Part shown: positions 44,380 to 53,315 of the stretch, in pieces
Layout of the letters: each line of letters begins with the position of its first letter
How positions within the stretch are numbered: the stretch's first letter is position 1
Source: Hymenobacter wooponensis
Lineage (GTDB): Bacteria; Bacteroidota; Bacteroidia; Cytophagales; Hymenobacteraceae
Assembly: GCF_004745865.1 (NCBI RefSeq)
Contig: NZ_SRKZ01000004.1
Location: 434,001 to 498,000 of the forward strand
DNA length: 64,000 bases
Direction of reading: 5' to 3'
Position numbers and translations under genes: made by a program
The notes under the pieces: model-generated
What the model saw: only the letters and a program-made list of their open reading frames with translations
What the model was told of the DNA's origin: nothing
Database searches by the model: none

Positions 44380-44856
44380 CTACGCCTGTGGTTCACTTCC
44401 TACTCCGTCAGCTGCTCCTAGCTGTACCAAACACTCTGAGTTAATGCAGTAGCGTAGGCCACTCGGTTCGGGCCCGTCGGGGAAGACGTGGCCTAGGTGG
44501 CTGCCGCAGACGTTGCATTGGGCCTCAACGCGCTGCAGGTGGTAGCTGTCGTCGAAGCCATACCTGATGGCGTTTTTGGTGAGCGGCTGCGTGAAACTAG
44601 GCCACCCCGAGATGGCGTGGTACTTCGTAGTGGAATCAAAAAGCTGGCTCCCGCACCCTACGCAGGCGTACACACCGGGCTCGTAGGAGCGACAGTAAGC
44701 ATTGCGGTACGGCGGCTCCGTTTCCTTTTGGCGCATGATGCGGAACTGAGCCGGAGTCAGCTGCGCCGCCCATGCTTCCTCTGATTGTATCAGGTGGCGC
44801 GGTGGCTCGGGGTTGCTGTACTTGGCAAACTTGAGGATATCACTCCAGCGTAGCAT
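44380..44856 (-). CDS. msrB: peptide-methionine (R)-S-oxide reductase
   Basis: MsrB repairs methionine-R-sulfoxide in proteins. The 158-residue protein has both zinc CxxC pairs (YACVGCG and AQCNVCGSHLGHVF), the GWPSFTQP motif, and the catalytic Cys in LRYCINSECL. Length and order match the family; no MsrA domain is fused. It lies convergent with the lipoprotein gene, with only 35 bp between. A degraded partial duplicate lies about 2 kb away at 42431-42612. Confidence 0.95.
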   Translation of the reverse strand: MLRWSDILKFAKYSNPEPPRHLIQSEEAWAAQLTPAQFRIMRQKETEPPYRNAYCRSYEPGVYACVGCGSQLFDSTTKYHAISGWPSFTQPLTKNAIRYGFDDSYHLQRVEAQCNVCGSHLGHVFPDGPEPSGLRYCINSECLVQLGAADGVGSEPQA

Positions 44857-44924
44857 AGGGTTACGATGAAACTAGTAACTTTTGGAGTCAACAGACTACT
44901 TTCGTTCTTCTCTTTTTGCAGTGC

Positions 44925-45317
44925 ATGGAGCCCCTCTACGATACTCCTCCCCTCTCCATCTCCTACGACCCCGTACACGACTGGCTGTACGTGGAGTGGA
45001 AAGGCGTGCATGATGCGGCCTCGGCTAAAACAGGCGGAGAACTAGTGCTGTCTTACCTTGACGCGCGGCCCTGCTGCAAGATGCTCAACGACAACAGCCA
45101 AGTAACCAGCGACTGGGAAGAAGGCGCCCGTTGGGTAGGCGACCAGTACTATACCATGCTGGCCAACCGCGGCATCCGCTTTGTAGCCTGGGTTTGCCCA
45201 CCTCACTGGTCAGCCCGACGATCCATGGAAACGGCCATGCAGTTCGTGACCAAACCCACCGTTATCCTGTTCGATGACCTGGCTACCGCCTACGCTTGGC
45301 TACAGCGCCAGTTGTAA
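44925..45317 (+). CDS. small STAS/SpoIIAA-like protein
   Basis: A 130-residue protein: SISYDPVHDWLYVEWKGVHDAASAKTGGELVLSYLDARPCCKMLNDNSQVTSDWEEG ... GIRFVAWVCPPHWSARRSMETAMQFVTKPTVILFDDLATAYAWLQRQL. The order (two strands, a helix, a D-N-S loop, a second alpha-beta unit, and a terminal helix) resembles SpoIIAA-like/STAS proteins common in Hymenobacter-type genomes. No function is established. The ATG at 44925 is used; the frame could start at TTG 44916. Confidence 0.65.
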   Translation: MEPLYDTPPLSISYDPVHDWLYVEWKGVHDAASAKTGGELVLSYLDARPCCKMLNDNSQVTSDWEEGARWVGDQYYTMLANRGIRFVAWVCPPHWSARRSMETAMQFVTKPTVILFDDLATAYAWLQRQL

Positions 45318-45354
45318 GTAACAAAGCGCTGCCTACAACTGGCTTATGCTTGGG

Positions 45355-46683
45355 TTAAGCATTTTGTAGCACTCCCGCCAAGGTCTGCTGAATTTCTGCG
45401 AACAGCGGACGGGCCTCTACCTGTGGCTGCACGCAGCGCTGCTGCAAGTTGCGCAGGGTCTGGAACGCCGCCGTATCGGGAGCAGCCGGGCAATACGCCA
45501 GCAACTCCTCCAGCAGACAGCCAAACGCCCGCACTTCCAGGCGCTGCAGAGCGTAGGCCACTTTCGGCTCATTTACATCGAAAAAGCAGGCCGCGCCAAA
45601 GTCGCCGAGCAGGCTCTCGCCGGCGGTAGTGTTGAGGATATTGTGAGCGTATAAGTCGCCGTGCATAATGCCACGGGTATGCAGGTGCTGAGCCGCGGCG
45701 GCAATGCCCGTGGCAATGCGCAGGGCCGCTTCTGGCGTAAACGTGGTGCCGCGCGCGTACACATCACGCGTGCAGGAGGCCAAGCTGGGTGGCCCGGCCA
45801 GGTTACCAAACGCGGGGTCAATGAGCTCCAGCACCAGCCCTTCGGTGTGGGTTGGGTGCTGGGTAATCTTGCCCTCCACGGCAATCAGGTTGGGGTGCGT
45901 GCCGGCGCTGATGCACGCGGCCATTTCACTGTGCGGCAGGCCGTCGCTGGTCACGGCTCCCTTAAACAGCTTCACTGCCACGTCTTGCACCGCATTATGC
46001 TGTTGCCAGCGGGCTTTATAGATTACTCCGGAAGCACCTTCGCCCAGTTGCTGCTGAATTTCCAGCTCTTGCCACTTGATGAGGCTAATAGGATACTGGC
46101 CCACAATGGCCGTTTCTAGGGTGTCGCAGAAGGGGTTGCCGGCGTAGGCCAGCCACGAGAGCCGGGGCAGTGTGAGCAGCCAGGCAGGCAACTCGGCAAA
46201 TTCATTGTCGGCAATGCGCAGCAGCTCCAGCCGCGTGCAGGCCTGCATAGTTTCGGGCAGGTGTGTGAGATGATTGCCGGCCAGCATCAGCTTCTGCAGG
46301 TGAGTGCACTGGCCTAGCTCAGGGGGCAGGGTGCGCAGCTCATTATCGGTGAGGATAAGCCAGCGCAGGCCGGGCGTTAGGGCCGCGGCGGGGAGGGTAT
46401 GAATCTGATTGGCCTTGAATCCTACCATGCTTAGCTGGGGGCACTGGCCTAGTACCGCGGGCACCTCGGTAAACTGGTTATCGGAGCAGAACAGGATGCG
46501 CAGCTTATGCAGTCGCCCTAAGTCGGCGGGCAGCGAGGACAAGGCATTCCCCGAGAGATTGAGGATTTCCAGAGAGTCGGCGAGGTCGAAGATTTCCTCG
46601 GGGAATTCCGTTAGTCCGCACGAAAGATCCAGCCGCTGGATGCCGGCCAGCTCCCCGGCCCGTAGTTGTTCAAGGGTATGCAT
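45355..46683 (-). CDS. leucine-rich-repeat serine/threonine protein kinase
   Basis: Residues ~1-200 hold about seven LRR units (DSLEILNLSGNALSSLPADL; HKLRILFCSDNQFTEVPAVL; RWLILTDNELRTLPPEL; ...). Residues ~210-442 form a Hanks-type kinase: glycine loop GEGASGVIYKA, VAVKLFKG (ATP Lys), catalytic HGDLYAHNIL (the Asp and Asn are kept; Arg of HRD is Gly) and DFGAA (metal). It is cytoplasmic, since no membrane helix was seen. The LRR part may bind the substrate. It is divergent from the SNF2 helicase, with a 62-bp gap. Confidence 0.92.
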   Translation of the reverse strand: MHTLEQLRAGELAGIQRLDLSCGLTEFPEEIFDLADSLEILNLSGNALSSLPADLGRLHKLRILFCSDNQFTEVPAVLGQCPQLSMVGFKANQIHTLPAAALTPGLRWLILTDNELRTLPPELGQCTHLQKLMLAGNHLTHLPETMQACTRLELLRIADNEFAELPAWLLTLPRLSWLAYAGNPFCDTLETAIVGQYPISLIKWQELEIQQQLGEGASGVIYKARWQQHNAVQDVAVKLFKGAVTSDGLPHSEMAACISAGTHPNLIAVEGKITQHPTHTEGLVLELIDPAFGNLAGPPSLASCTRDVYARGTTFTPEAALRIATGIAAAAQHLHTRGIMHGDLYAHNILNTTAGESLLGDFGAACFFDVNEPKVAYALQRLEVRAFGCLLEELLAYCPAAPDTAAFQTLRNLQQRCVQPQVEARPLFAEIQQTLAGVLQNA

Positions 46684-46745
46684 GAGGCAAAGGTCGCGAA
46701 ACAAACGTGCTTACGCCTAACTTGCTGCGTCGCCAGCTCAGCCCC

Positions 46746-49700
46746 ATGCCTAGAAAACCGGAACTCCCACCGCTCCCGGAGGATGCTCCCTCCACCCACC
46801 AACACGTCTTCGAGTCGGTGGCGTTGGCTGACTTAACGAGGTTTGAGATTGAGAACCTGTGCCCCACCCTGCCCCTACTAGATACGCGGCTGCTGGCAGC
46901 AGTACACCCCACTGCCTTGGCGGTGAACCTTGGCACATTTAGTGGCCTAGGGCCCGCTATGGGCACTGGGCCGGCGCCCACCGTAACGGTGGAGCAACTC
47001 CCGAGTGGCCTAGCGGTATCCTGCACCTGCCCTACCCCAAAAGCCGCGCTGTGTGAGCACCAAGGGCTAGTACTTTTGAGCCTGCTGCAGCGCAAAGAGC
47101 TGCGCCTATTCTTCGACCCCAAACCGCGCCAGGAGCTACTGCGCGCCGCCGCCCGCGACTATGGCCTGGAGCAGGCTCCCAACCTCGACGTTTATTTCCA
47201 GCTGATCTATACCCGGCAGGGCGTAGAGGTGGAGCCCCGGCAGCCCGAGCTTTACCCCGTTACGGCCACCACCAAGCAGGAGCTGATGAGCCAGCTCCTG
47301 CCGCCCAAGCGCGTGCCTATCCCGACTCCTGACACCTCCCACCGGCTGGTGGTGTTTAGTCGGCACAAGTACTACGGCCACCTAACCATTCAGCTAGCCG
47401 AAGCGGCCCTGACCGCCGCCGGCAAAGTCAAGAACCCCGTTACGGTACTGAACCCGCTGGATAGCATCTGGCAGACGGAGGATGCGCAGGAGCTGAAGTT
47501 CTACACTGGCCTAGGCCGCTTCCAGAACAACTACGACGATACCCGTTCCGCGGCGGCCATTGCGGCGCTGCGGGCCATCCTGCACAACCCGGCGGGCCTC
47601 CCCTTCTTCGCCCATAACCCCACGGTGTCCGACAAGCTCACTGGGCCTTCCCTGGTGCCCCTGCTGCTGCGCACCGCCCGCACTGATCTGCGCCTGACGG
47701 TGGAGGAAAAAGGGGAGTTTTTCGAGGTATCGGGGCGTCTGATGCTTCACGATCAGCCGGTAGATCTGCAGACGGTGACGGTAGCCTTCGAGTACTTCAT
47801 TGCGGTTGATAAAGCCTTGTACTTGGTGGAAGACCTGGAAGTATGGCGGGTGATTGAGTTCTTCAAAAAGCGCAACAACACCCTGCTCATTCACCAGTCC
47901 AAATTCGCCGAGTTCCAGCAGGATGTGTTGGCTAACCTAGAAGACAAGCTCCACATTGTCTATACCTACATGCGCCCCGCCACCAAGCGCCAGCGCGCCG
48001 CCAGCGGTTTTGATGAGGAGCCCCAGAAGCTGCTGTACCTCTCCGACGCCGGCCCCCACGTGGAGGTGCTGCCCGTCATGCGCTACGGTTCGAAAGAGGT
48101 GTCGGTGCTCTCGCGGCGGCAGTTGTACGCGCTGGATGAGGCAGGCCAACCATTTGTGGTGGAGCGAGATGTGACGGCCGAAACTCGCTTTATCGGGGCC
48201 CTGGTTAGGCAGCATCCGCCGTTTGAGGAGCAGTTGCAGCAGGAGTCGTTTTACGTTTCCAAGGCGCTGTTTCTGCGGGAAGAGTGGTTTCCGATGGCGT
48301 TTGAGGAGTGGCAGAGCCAGCAGATTACTATTCTAGGCTTCAATCAACTCAAAGGCAACACGCTCAACCCTCACCGGGCCAAGATTTCAGTGCATGTAAC
48401 AGCCGAAACCAACTGGTTCGATACGGAGCTGAAAGTGAAGTTTGGGCAGCAGCACGCCACGCTGCGCCACCTTTACCAGGCCGTGCGCAACCGCAGCCAC
48501 TACGTGCGCCTTGATGATGGCACCCGTGGCCTGCTACCCCTGGAATGGGTGGAGAAGTTTGCGCGCTACTTCGCGGCGGGCGAGGTGGTAGATGAGCGAA
48601 TCCGGACTCCGCACGCCAACTTCTCGGCCATTGAGGAACTCTACGACCCAGCAGAGCTTACCGCCGAAGCCCAAGCCCAGCTAGCTACTTTTCAGGCGGC
48701 GGCCGCCAACTTCACGGGCATTGCCCCCGTGCCGGTACCCCCAGAGCTGCAGGCTACGCTGCTCGAGTACCAGCGCCAAGGCCTAAACTGGCTCAACTTC
48801 CTCGACAGCTTCCATTTTGGAGGCTGCCTGGCCGATGATATGGGCCTGGGTAAAACTATTCAGGTGCTGGCCTTTCTGCTGCACCAGCGCACCCTGGGCC
48901 GCCCGGGCGCCAACCTGGTAGTGGTGCCTACTTCCCTGGTTTTCAACTGGCAGGCCGAGGCTGCTCGGTTTGCCCCTAGCTTGCGCGTGCACACGTTCTA
49001 CGGTACCGGCCGCCCCCGCGAGCCGCTGAATTTCGATGGCTACGATATCGTCCTGACAACCTATAACACGCTGGTGTCAGACATCAAGGCCCTGAAAGGT
49101 TACCGCTTCAACTACGCTTTTCTGGACGAGGCGCAGGCCATTAAAAATCCAGAGTCGCAGCGCTACAAGGCGGCTTGCCTGCTGCAGGCCCGCAACCGGG
49201 TGGTACTCACGGGCACACCCGTGGAGAACAACACCTTTGACCTGTACGGCCTGCTCTCGTTTGCCTGCCCCGGCCTGCTGGGCAGCAAGCAGCAGTTTAC
49301 CGGCCACTTTGCCACACCCATTGATAAGTTTAAAGAGAGCAAACGCGCCCGGGAGCTGCAGCGCAAAATTAACCCGTTTGTGCTGCGCCGTACCAAAGCC
49401 CAGGTAGCCGCTGAGCTGCCCGATAAAACGGAGATGGTGCTCTACTGTGAGATGGGCCCGGAGCAGCGCCGCGTGTACGAGGCCTGTAAAGACGACTACC
49501 GTGCCCTGCTCCTCGGCCAGCACCCCGACACGCCCCGCGTGCACAGCCTGCACGTGCTGCAAGGCCTCACCAAGCTGCGCCAGATCTGCGACTCGCCCGC
49601 CCTGCTCCGCAATGAGGAAGACTACGGGCAGGACTCGGCCAAGCTGGAGGTGCTTATGGATGAAATCCGCAGCAAGGCCCCGCAGCACAAGATTCTCATC

Positions 49701-50138
49701 TTCTCGCAGTTCGTTTCCATGCTCAACCTGATCAGGCGAGAACTGCAGGCCGATGAGATGCCCTTCGCCTACCTCACCGGCCAAACCAAAGACCGCGCTT
49801 CGGCCGTGGCGCGGTTTCAGGAAGATAACTCGGTGCGCGTATTCCTGATTTCGCTGAAGGCGGGCGGTGTAGGCCTCAACCTCACCGCCGCCGACTATGT
49901 GTACCTAGTAGACCCGTGGTGGAATCCCGCCGTGGAAAACCAGGCCATCGACCGCAGCCACCGCCTGGGCCAGGACAAGAAAGTAGTAGCCGTGCGCCTC
50001 GTCTGCCCCGATACTATCGAGGAGAAGATTATGAAGCTCCAGGAAACCAAGCGAGAACTGGCCTACGATCTTATCAAGACAGATGCCGCGCTACTAAAAG
50101 CCCTCACGCAACAGGAGCTGCTGGACTTGTTCAGCTAA
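46746..50138 (+). CDS. SNF2-family helicase with a SWIM-like zinc motif
   Basis: A 1130-residue protein. The N-terminal third holds a SWIM-like C-x-C...C-x-H segment (VSCTCPTPKAALCEHQ). The C-terminal half is a complete SNF2 ATPase: LLEYQRQGLNWLNFL, DDMGLGKTIQVLAFL (Walker A), VVPTSLVFNW, LDEAQAIKNP (DEAQ), LTGTPVENN, then helicase C with LIFSQFVSMLNLI, SLKAGGVGLNLTAADYVYLVDPWWNPAVENQAIDRSHRLGQ. Such bacterial proteins remodel or translocate on DNA/RNA, and some belong to defence loci. Here no nuclease or toxin gene is alongside, only an LRR-kinase divergently encoded. Confidence 0.93.
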   Translation: MPRKPELPPLPEDAPSTHQHVFESVALADLTRFEIENLCPTLPLLDTRLLAAVHPTALAVNLGTFSGLGPAMGTGPAPTVTVEQLPSGLAVSCTCPTPKAALCEHQGLVLLSLLQRKELRLFFDPKPRQELLRAAARDYGLEQAPNLDVYFQLIYTRQGVEVEPRQPELYPVTATTKQELMSQLLPPKRVPIPTPDTSHRLVVFSRHKYYGHLTIQLAEAALTAAGKVKNPVTVLNPLDSIWQTEDAQELKFYTGLGRFQNNYDDTRSAAAIAALRAILHNPAGLPFFAHNPTVSDKLTGPSLVPLLLRTARTDLRLTVEEKGEFFEVSGRLMLHDQPVDLQTVTVAFEYFIAVDKALYLVEDLEVWRVIEFFKKRNNTLLIHQSKFAEFQQDVLANLEDKLHIVYTYMRPATKRQRAASGFDEEPQKLLYLSDAGPHVEVLPVMRYGSKEVSVLSRRQLYALDEAGQPFVVERDVTAETRFIGALVRQHPPFEEQLQQESFYVSKALFLREEWFPMAFEEWQSQQITILGFNQLKGNTLNPHRAKISVHVTAETNWFDTELKVKFGQQHATLRHLYQAVRNRSHYVRLDDGTRGLLPLEWVEKFARYFAAGEVVDERIRTPHANFSAIEELYDPAELTAEAQAQLATFQAAAANFTGIAPVPVPPELQATLLEYQRQGLNWLNFLDSFHFGGCLADDMGLGKTIQVLAFLLHQRTLGRPGANLVVVPTSLVFNWQAEAARFAPSLRVHTFYGTGRPREPLNFDGYDIVLTTYNTLVSDIKALKGYRFNYAFLDEAQAIKNPESQRYKAACLLQARNRVVLTGTPVENNTFDLYGLLSFACPGLLGSKQQFTGHFATPIDKFKESKRARELQRKINPFVLRRTKAQVAAELPDKTEMVLYCEMGPEQRRVYEACKDDYRALLLGQHPDTPRVHSLHVLQGLTKLRQICDSPALLRNEEDYGQDSAKLEVLMDEIRSKAPQHKILIFSQFVSMLNLIRRELQADEMPFAYLTGQTKDRASAVARFQEDNSVRVFLISLKAGGVGLNLTAADYVYLVDPWWNPAVENQAIDRSHRLGQDKKVVAVRLVCPDTIEEKIMKLQETKRELAYDLIKTDAALLKALTQQELLDLFS

Positions 50139-50170
50139 TTGCTTCTAAGAGTATTCTCCCATATTAAACA

Positions 50171-50261
50171 TCCTCCTGACGCAGGAAGGATCTTCTCACA
50201 TCAGCACGAGGCGCTAGGCCACTCGTTGCTAAGTGAAAAGATCCTTCCTGCGTCAGGAGGA
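50171..50261. repeat. long-armed palindromic repeat between convergent genes
   Basis: Perfect 24-bp arms at 50171-50194 and 50238-50261 (the right arm begins aagatccttcctgcgtcagg). The 43-nt loop contains agcacgaggcgctaggcca, which is identical to 2704-2722 in the repeat near the window start, and one CTAGGCCACT motif. It could terminate both the SNF2 and selO transcripts. Confidence 0.8.
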
Positions 50262-50294
50262 CATTCAGCCTAGATTTCTCCACCTCAAGGAGCC

Positions 50295-51908
50295 TTACGA
50301 GCTGCATGAGAGCGTAGCGCTGCCGGGCTTTTCGCGGGCCCAGTCTGGGCGCTTGGCGGCTAGCTCATCGTGCTCCGGCTGCTCGTCGAAGGGGGTTTTG
50401 AGCACTTGCATCAGTCGGTTCAGCAGCGACAGGTCGCCGGTTTCGGCGGCCTCAATGGCTTGCTGGGCTAAGTAGTTGCGCAGCACGTACTTTGGGTTAG
50501 CACGTAGCATACTCTCCCGAATAGCTTCTGGGCTGGCACTTTCCTGGCGCAGGCGCTGTAGGTAGCGTTTCAGCCACTGCACAAGCTCTGCCTCTTCAGC
50601 TGGCGCCATAGAGTACGCGGCCAGCTGCAGAAAATCCCGCAGCTTGGCTTCTTCATTTTCTGGGTTGGCAAGTAACTCCGGGCCGGTGTGCGAGAGGCGG
50701 CGGAAGAAGATAGTCATGTCGATTTCGGACTCAGCCAGCGCCGGTTCCAGAGCTTCGATAAGCGCTTTGTCTTCCTCCGGGTTCTGTGCGGTTAAGCCCA
50801 GCTTAGCCAGCATCATGCTGTGACGCATGCCCTCTAGCGTGTTGATATACACATCAAGCGCCGGGTTGAGCAACTGTACGTCTTCCACTAATGGGGAAAT
50901 TGCCTGGCCTAGCTGCATGAGGTTCCACATAGCTACCCGCGGCTGCTGCCCAAAGGCATAGCGCCGCCCACCAAAGTCGGTGGTGTTGGGCGTCCAGTCG
51001 AGGTCGTAGGGCTCCAGCCAGCCATACGGGCCATAGTCAATGGTCAGGCCTAGAATCGACATGTTATCGGTATTCATCACGCCATGCACGAAGCCCACCG
51101 ACTGCCAGTGCGCTATCATCACGGCCGTGCGGCGGCAGATTTCCTCAAACCAGCGCACGTACACGGCCGGCGAAGGCTCCCCTAGCTCAGGATATTGGTG
51201 TCGAATTACATAATCGGCTAGCTGGCGCAGGTTGTCCATCTCGCCGGTAGCCAGCAGAATCTGGAAGTTGCCGAACCGCACGAACGTAGGTGCTACCCGT
51301 GCTACAATAGCACCCGGCTCAGGCCGGGCATTGCCATTATAGAACATGTCGCGCACTACCTCGTCGCCGGTGGCCACCAGGCTCAGGGCGCGGGTGGTGG
51401 GCACGCTCAAGTGGTACATGGCCTCGCTGCACAAAAACTCCCGGATGGAAGAACGCAGTACCGCCCGCCCGTCGGCGCGGCGTGAGTATGGTGTGGGGCC
51501 TGCCCCCTTGAGTTGAACTTCCCAGATGCTGCCATCGGTAGCCGTAAGCTCGCCCAATGACATGGCTCGGCCGTCACCCAATTGCCCGGCCCAATTTCCG
51601 AACTGGTGCCCCCCGTAACGGGCCGCAAAGGGCTTCATGCTTTCAGCTAGCCGGTTGCCAGCCAGCATCTCAACGGCAGGTCCGCGCTCCGGCGGCTGCA
51701 CAAGTCCCAGATACTGGCCTAGCTCTTCTGACCAGGCCAGCAGACGAGGATCTTTTACCGCGGTAGGCGTAACCCGCGAGTAATGATAGCCCGGCACCTG
51801 ACGCGGGTTCTTATTCATGGAAGCTTCGCCCTTCAGCTCCTCCACGAAAGAGTTTTGGAAAACAGCTTCTTCCAGGGCCTGAGCCTGGGTTTCAGTTTGT
51901 ATCGACAT
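50295..51908 (-). CDS. selO: SelO/YdiU protein adenylyltransferase
   Basis: SelO (UPF0061) transfers AMP to Ser/Thr/Tyr of proteins involved in redox homeostasis. The 537-residue protein contains family blocks FAARYGGHQFGNWAGQLGDGRAMSLGE, GAGPTPYSRRADGRAVLRSSIREFLCSEAMYHL, VHGVMNTDNMSILGLTIDYGPYGWLE (pseudokinase-type catalytic loop with NTDN and DYG) and NPKYVLRNYLAQQAI. The Sec found at the C-terminus of mammalian SelO is absent. ATG at 51908; an alternative M at residue 31 would shorten it. Confidence 0.94.
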   Translation of the reverse strand: MSIQTETQAQALEEAVFQNSFVEELKGEASMNKNPRQVPGYHYSRVTPTAVKDPRLLAWSEELGQYLGLVQPPERGPAVEMLAGNRLAESMKPFAARYGGHQFGNWAGQLGDGRAMSLGELTATDGSIWEVQLKGAGPTPYSRRADGRAVLRSSIREFLCSEAMYHLSVPTTRALSLVATGDEVVRDMFYNGNARPEPGAIVARVAPTFVRFGNFQILLATGEMDNLRQLADYVIRHQYPELGEPSPAVYVRWFEEICRRTAVMIAHWQSVGFVHGVMNTDNMSILGLTIDYGPYGWLEPYDLDWTPNTTDFGGRRYAFGQQPRVAMWNLMQLGQAISPLVEDVQLLNPALDVYINTLEGMRHSMMLAKLGLTAQNPEEDKALIEALEPALAESEIDMTIFFRRLSHTGPELLANPENEEAKLRDFLQLAAYSMAPAEEAELVQWLKRYLQRLRQESASPEAIRESMLRANPKYVLRNYLAQQAIEAAETGDLSLLNRLMQVLKTPFDEQPEHDELAAKRPDWAREKPGSATLSCSS

Positions 51909-52078
51909 ACGAAAAAGTTATTGTTCAGGAGCGCCGCCTGCTCGGCCGCCAGGGCATCTTAACAGCTGTTCTAGGCCACTGTTTTACCCTTAACTGTCAC
52001 TGTTAGCTGCACCCATATCTGTGTACGGCGCGAATCCCTGCGGGATGTACTGATTTACCCAGGCTTTGTGGATAACTA

Positions 52079-52162
52079 CCACATCCAATCAAGTGCGTCG
52101 AGCAGGTGGACTACCGCTAAAAAAGATGAGGCAGTCTTCTCGTAGCGCGTGGCAAAGCTGCG
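52079..52162 (-). pseudogene. IS5-type transposase remnant, C-terminal end
   Basis: The minus strand reads RSFATRYEKTASSFLAVVHL... to a TAG at 52076-52078. The FATRYEKTA.xFLAxV segment is the usual C-terminus of IS5/IS1031-group transposases. Upstream residues lose homology. It fits with the N-terminal fragment at 54181-54465 on the same strand; the middle is absent. Confidence 0.65.
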
Positions 52163-52276
52163 CTGCGGCAGCGGCGCAAGCCTCCCTCCCCGGCCTTTGA
52201 AGGCTACCGCCCGAACAAGTAGCCGTGGCCGCGAGTTACTGAGCGCAGCTCTGAATCTTACAAGCTGCTTAGCGCC

Positions 52277-53221
52277 ATGACAACTACCGCCCTCACTGCC
52301 CTCTATCAGGAGTTGGTGCCCTGCACCGGCCTCGAGTTGAGCGAACTGCTGCCCGGCGGCATTCAGCGCGAGGTCGGCCACTTCAATGTGTTTGCTATGG
52401 CCGACCTGTGGGAAACCACCCAGTTGCGCGCCGGCACGGCCTACCCCTGCCGCTCCTTCTACAAAATCAGCTTGATGCGCAGTCGCAGCCGCGCTGAATA
52501 TGCCGAACAAGCTATTGGCATTGAGCCGGATACAATGGTATTTTCGACACCTAAGGTTGCTTTTCAATGGCGGCCCACCGAAGCGCAGCAGGGGCACTTC
52601 TGCCTCTTTTCGCCCGAGTTCCTGCTGCCAGTGCTCGGGGGACTTACTCCTGACGAGTTGCCCCTGTTCCGCGCCGAGGGGTACCTAGTGTTTCGACTGG
52701 CCCCGGCCGAAACGGCGCGGGCCGCTGCCCTGTTCGCTCAGATGCACGAGGAGGTAGCTTCCGACTACGCCCACAAGTACGACTTGCTGCGAGCCTACGT
52801 GCTGGAGCTGCTGCACCTGGGCCAGAAACAGCAGGTTACCACGGCGCTGCACCCCGCCCACTCGGCGGCGGCTCGGCTGACCTCTCGCTTCGTGGAGCTG
52901 CTGGAGCGGCAGTTTCCCATCGGCTCGCCCCAGCAAAAGCTTCGGCTGCGCACCGCCAAGGATTTTGCCAACCACTTGGCGGTGCACGTCAACCACCTCA
53001 ATAAGGTGCTCAAAGACAGCACCGGCCGCACCACCACCGACCTCATCGGCGGGCGGCTGGCGCAGGAAGCCAAGGCCCTGCTGCAACAAACGGACTGGAC
53101 GCTCTGGGAAATTGCCGACAGCCTGGGCTTTGTTGATGTGGCGCACTTCTCGCACTTCTTCCGCCGCTACGCCGCCGTGAGCCCCGGCGCATTTCGCACG
53201 CTCGAAGTCGTGTCGATTTGA
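52277..53221 (+). CDS. AraC family transcriptional regulator of the inserted cassette
   Basis: A 314-residue AraC protein. N-terminal ~190 residues form a cupin-like domain (MVFSTPKVAFQWRP, GHFCLFSPEFLLPV). The C-terminus has the double HTH: RTAKDFANHLAVHVNHLNKVLKDSTGRTT and LWEIADSLGFVDVAHFSHFFRRYAAVSPGAFR. The SDR gene 95 bp downstream is the likely target, a common AraC-SDR pair. The whole pair is flanked by IS5 remnants, is GC-rich, and has no GGCCTAG motif, which suggests acquisition. Confidence 0.9.
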   Translation: MTTTALTALYQELVPCTGLELSELLPGGIQREVGHFNVFAMADLWETTQLRAGTAYPCRSFYKISLMRSRSRAEYAEQAIGIEPDTMVFSTPKVAFQWRPTEAQQGHFCLFSPEFLLPVLGGLTPDELPLFRAEGYLVFRLAPAETARAAALFAQMHEEVASDYAHKYDLLRAYVLELLHLGQKQQVTTALHPAHSAAARLTSRFVELLERQFPIGSPQQKLRLRTAKDFANHLAVHVNHLNKVLKDSTGRTTTDLIGGRLAQEAKALLQQTDWTLWEIADSLGFVDVAHFSHFFRRYAAVSPGAFRTLEVVSI

Positions 53222-53315
53222 TTTATACAACAAGCTGATTGGCGGCTACAACACTGCTGGACGCGGGCCAGAGGACCTTTGTCGTGTTCAACTAACACTG
53301 CAAAACGCACTCCTC

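Noticed and set aside
49077..49784. 235-codon frame antisense to the SNF2 helicase
   Set aside because: Shadow in a high-GC gene; helicase motifs on the other strand are intact throughout.
46746..50138. SNF2 helicase as part of a DISARM- or DndE/Zorya-type defence operon
   Set aside because: No adjacent nuclease, methyltransferase or other defence partner in the window; the neighbours are a kinase and selO.
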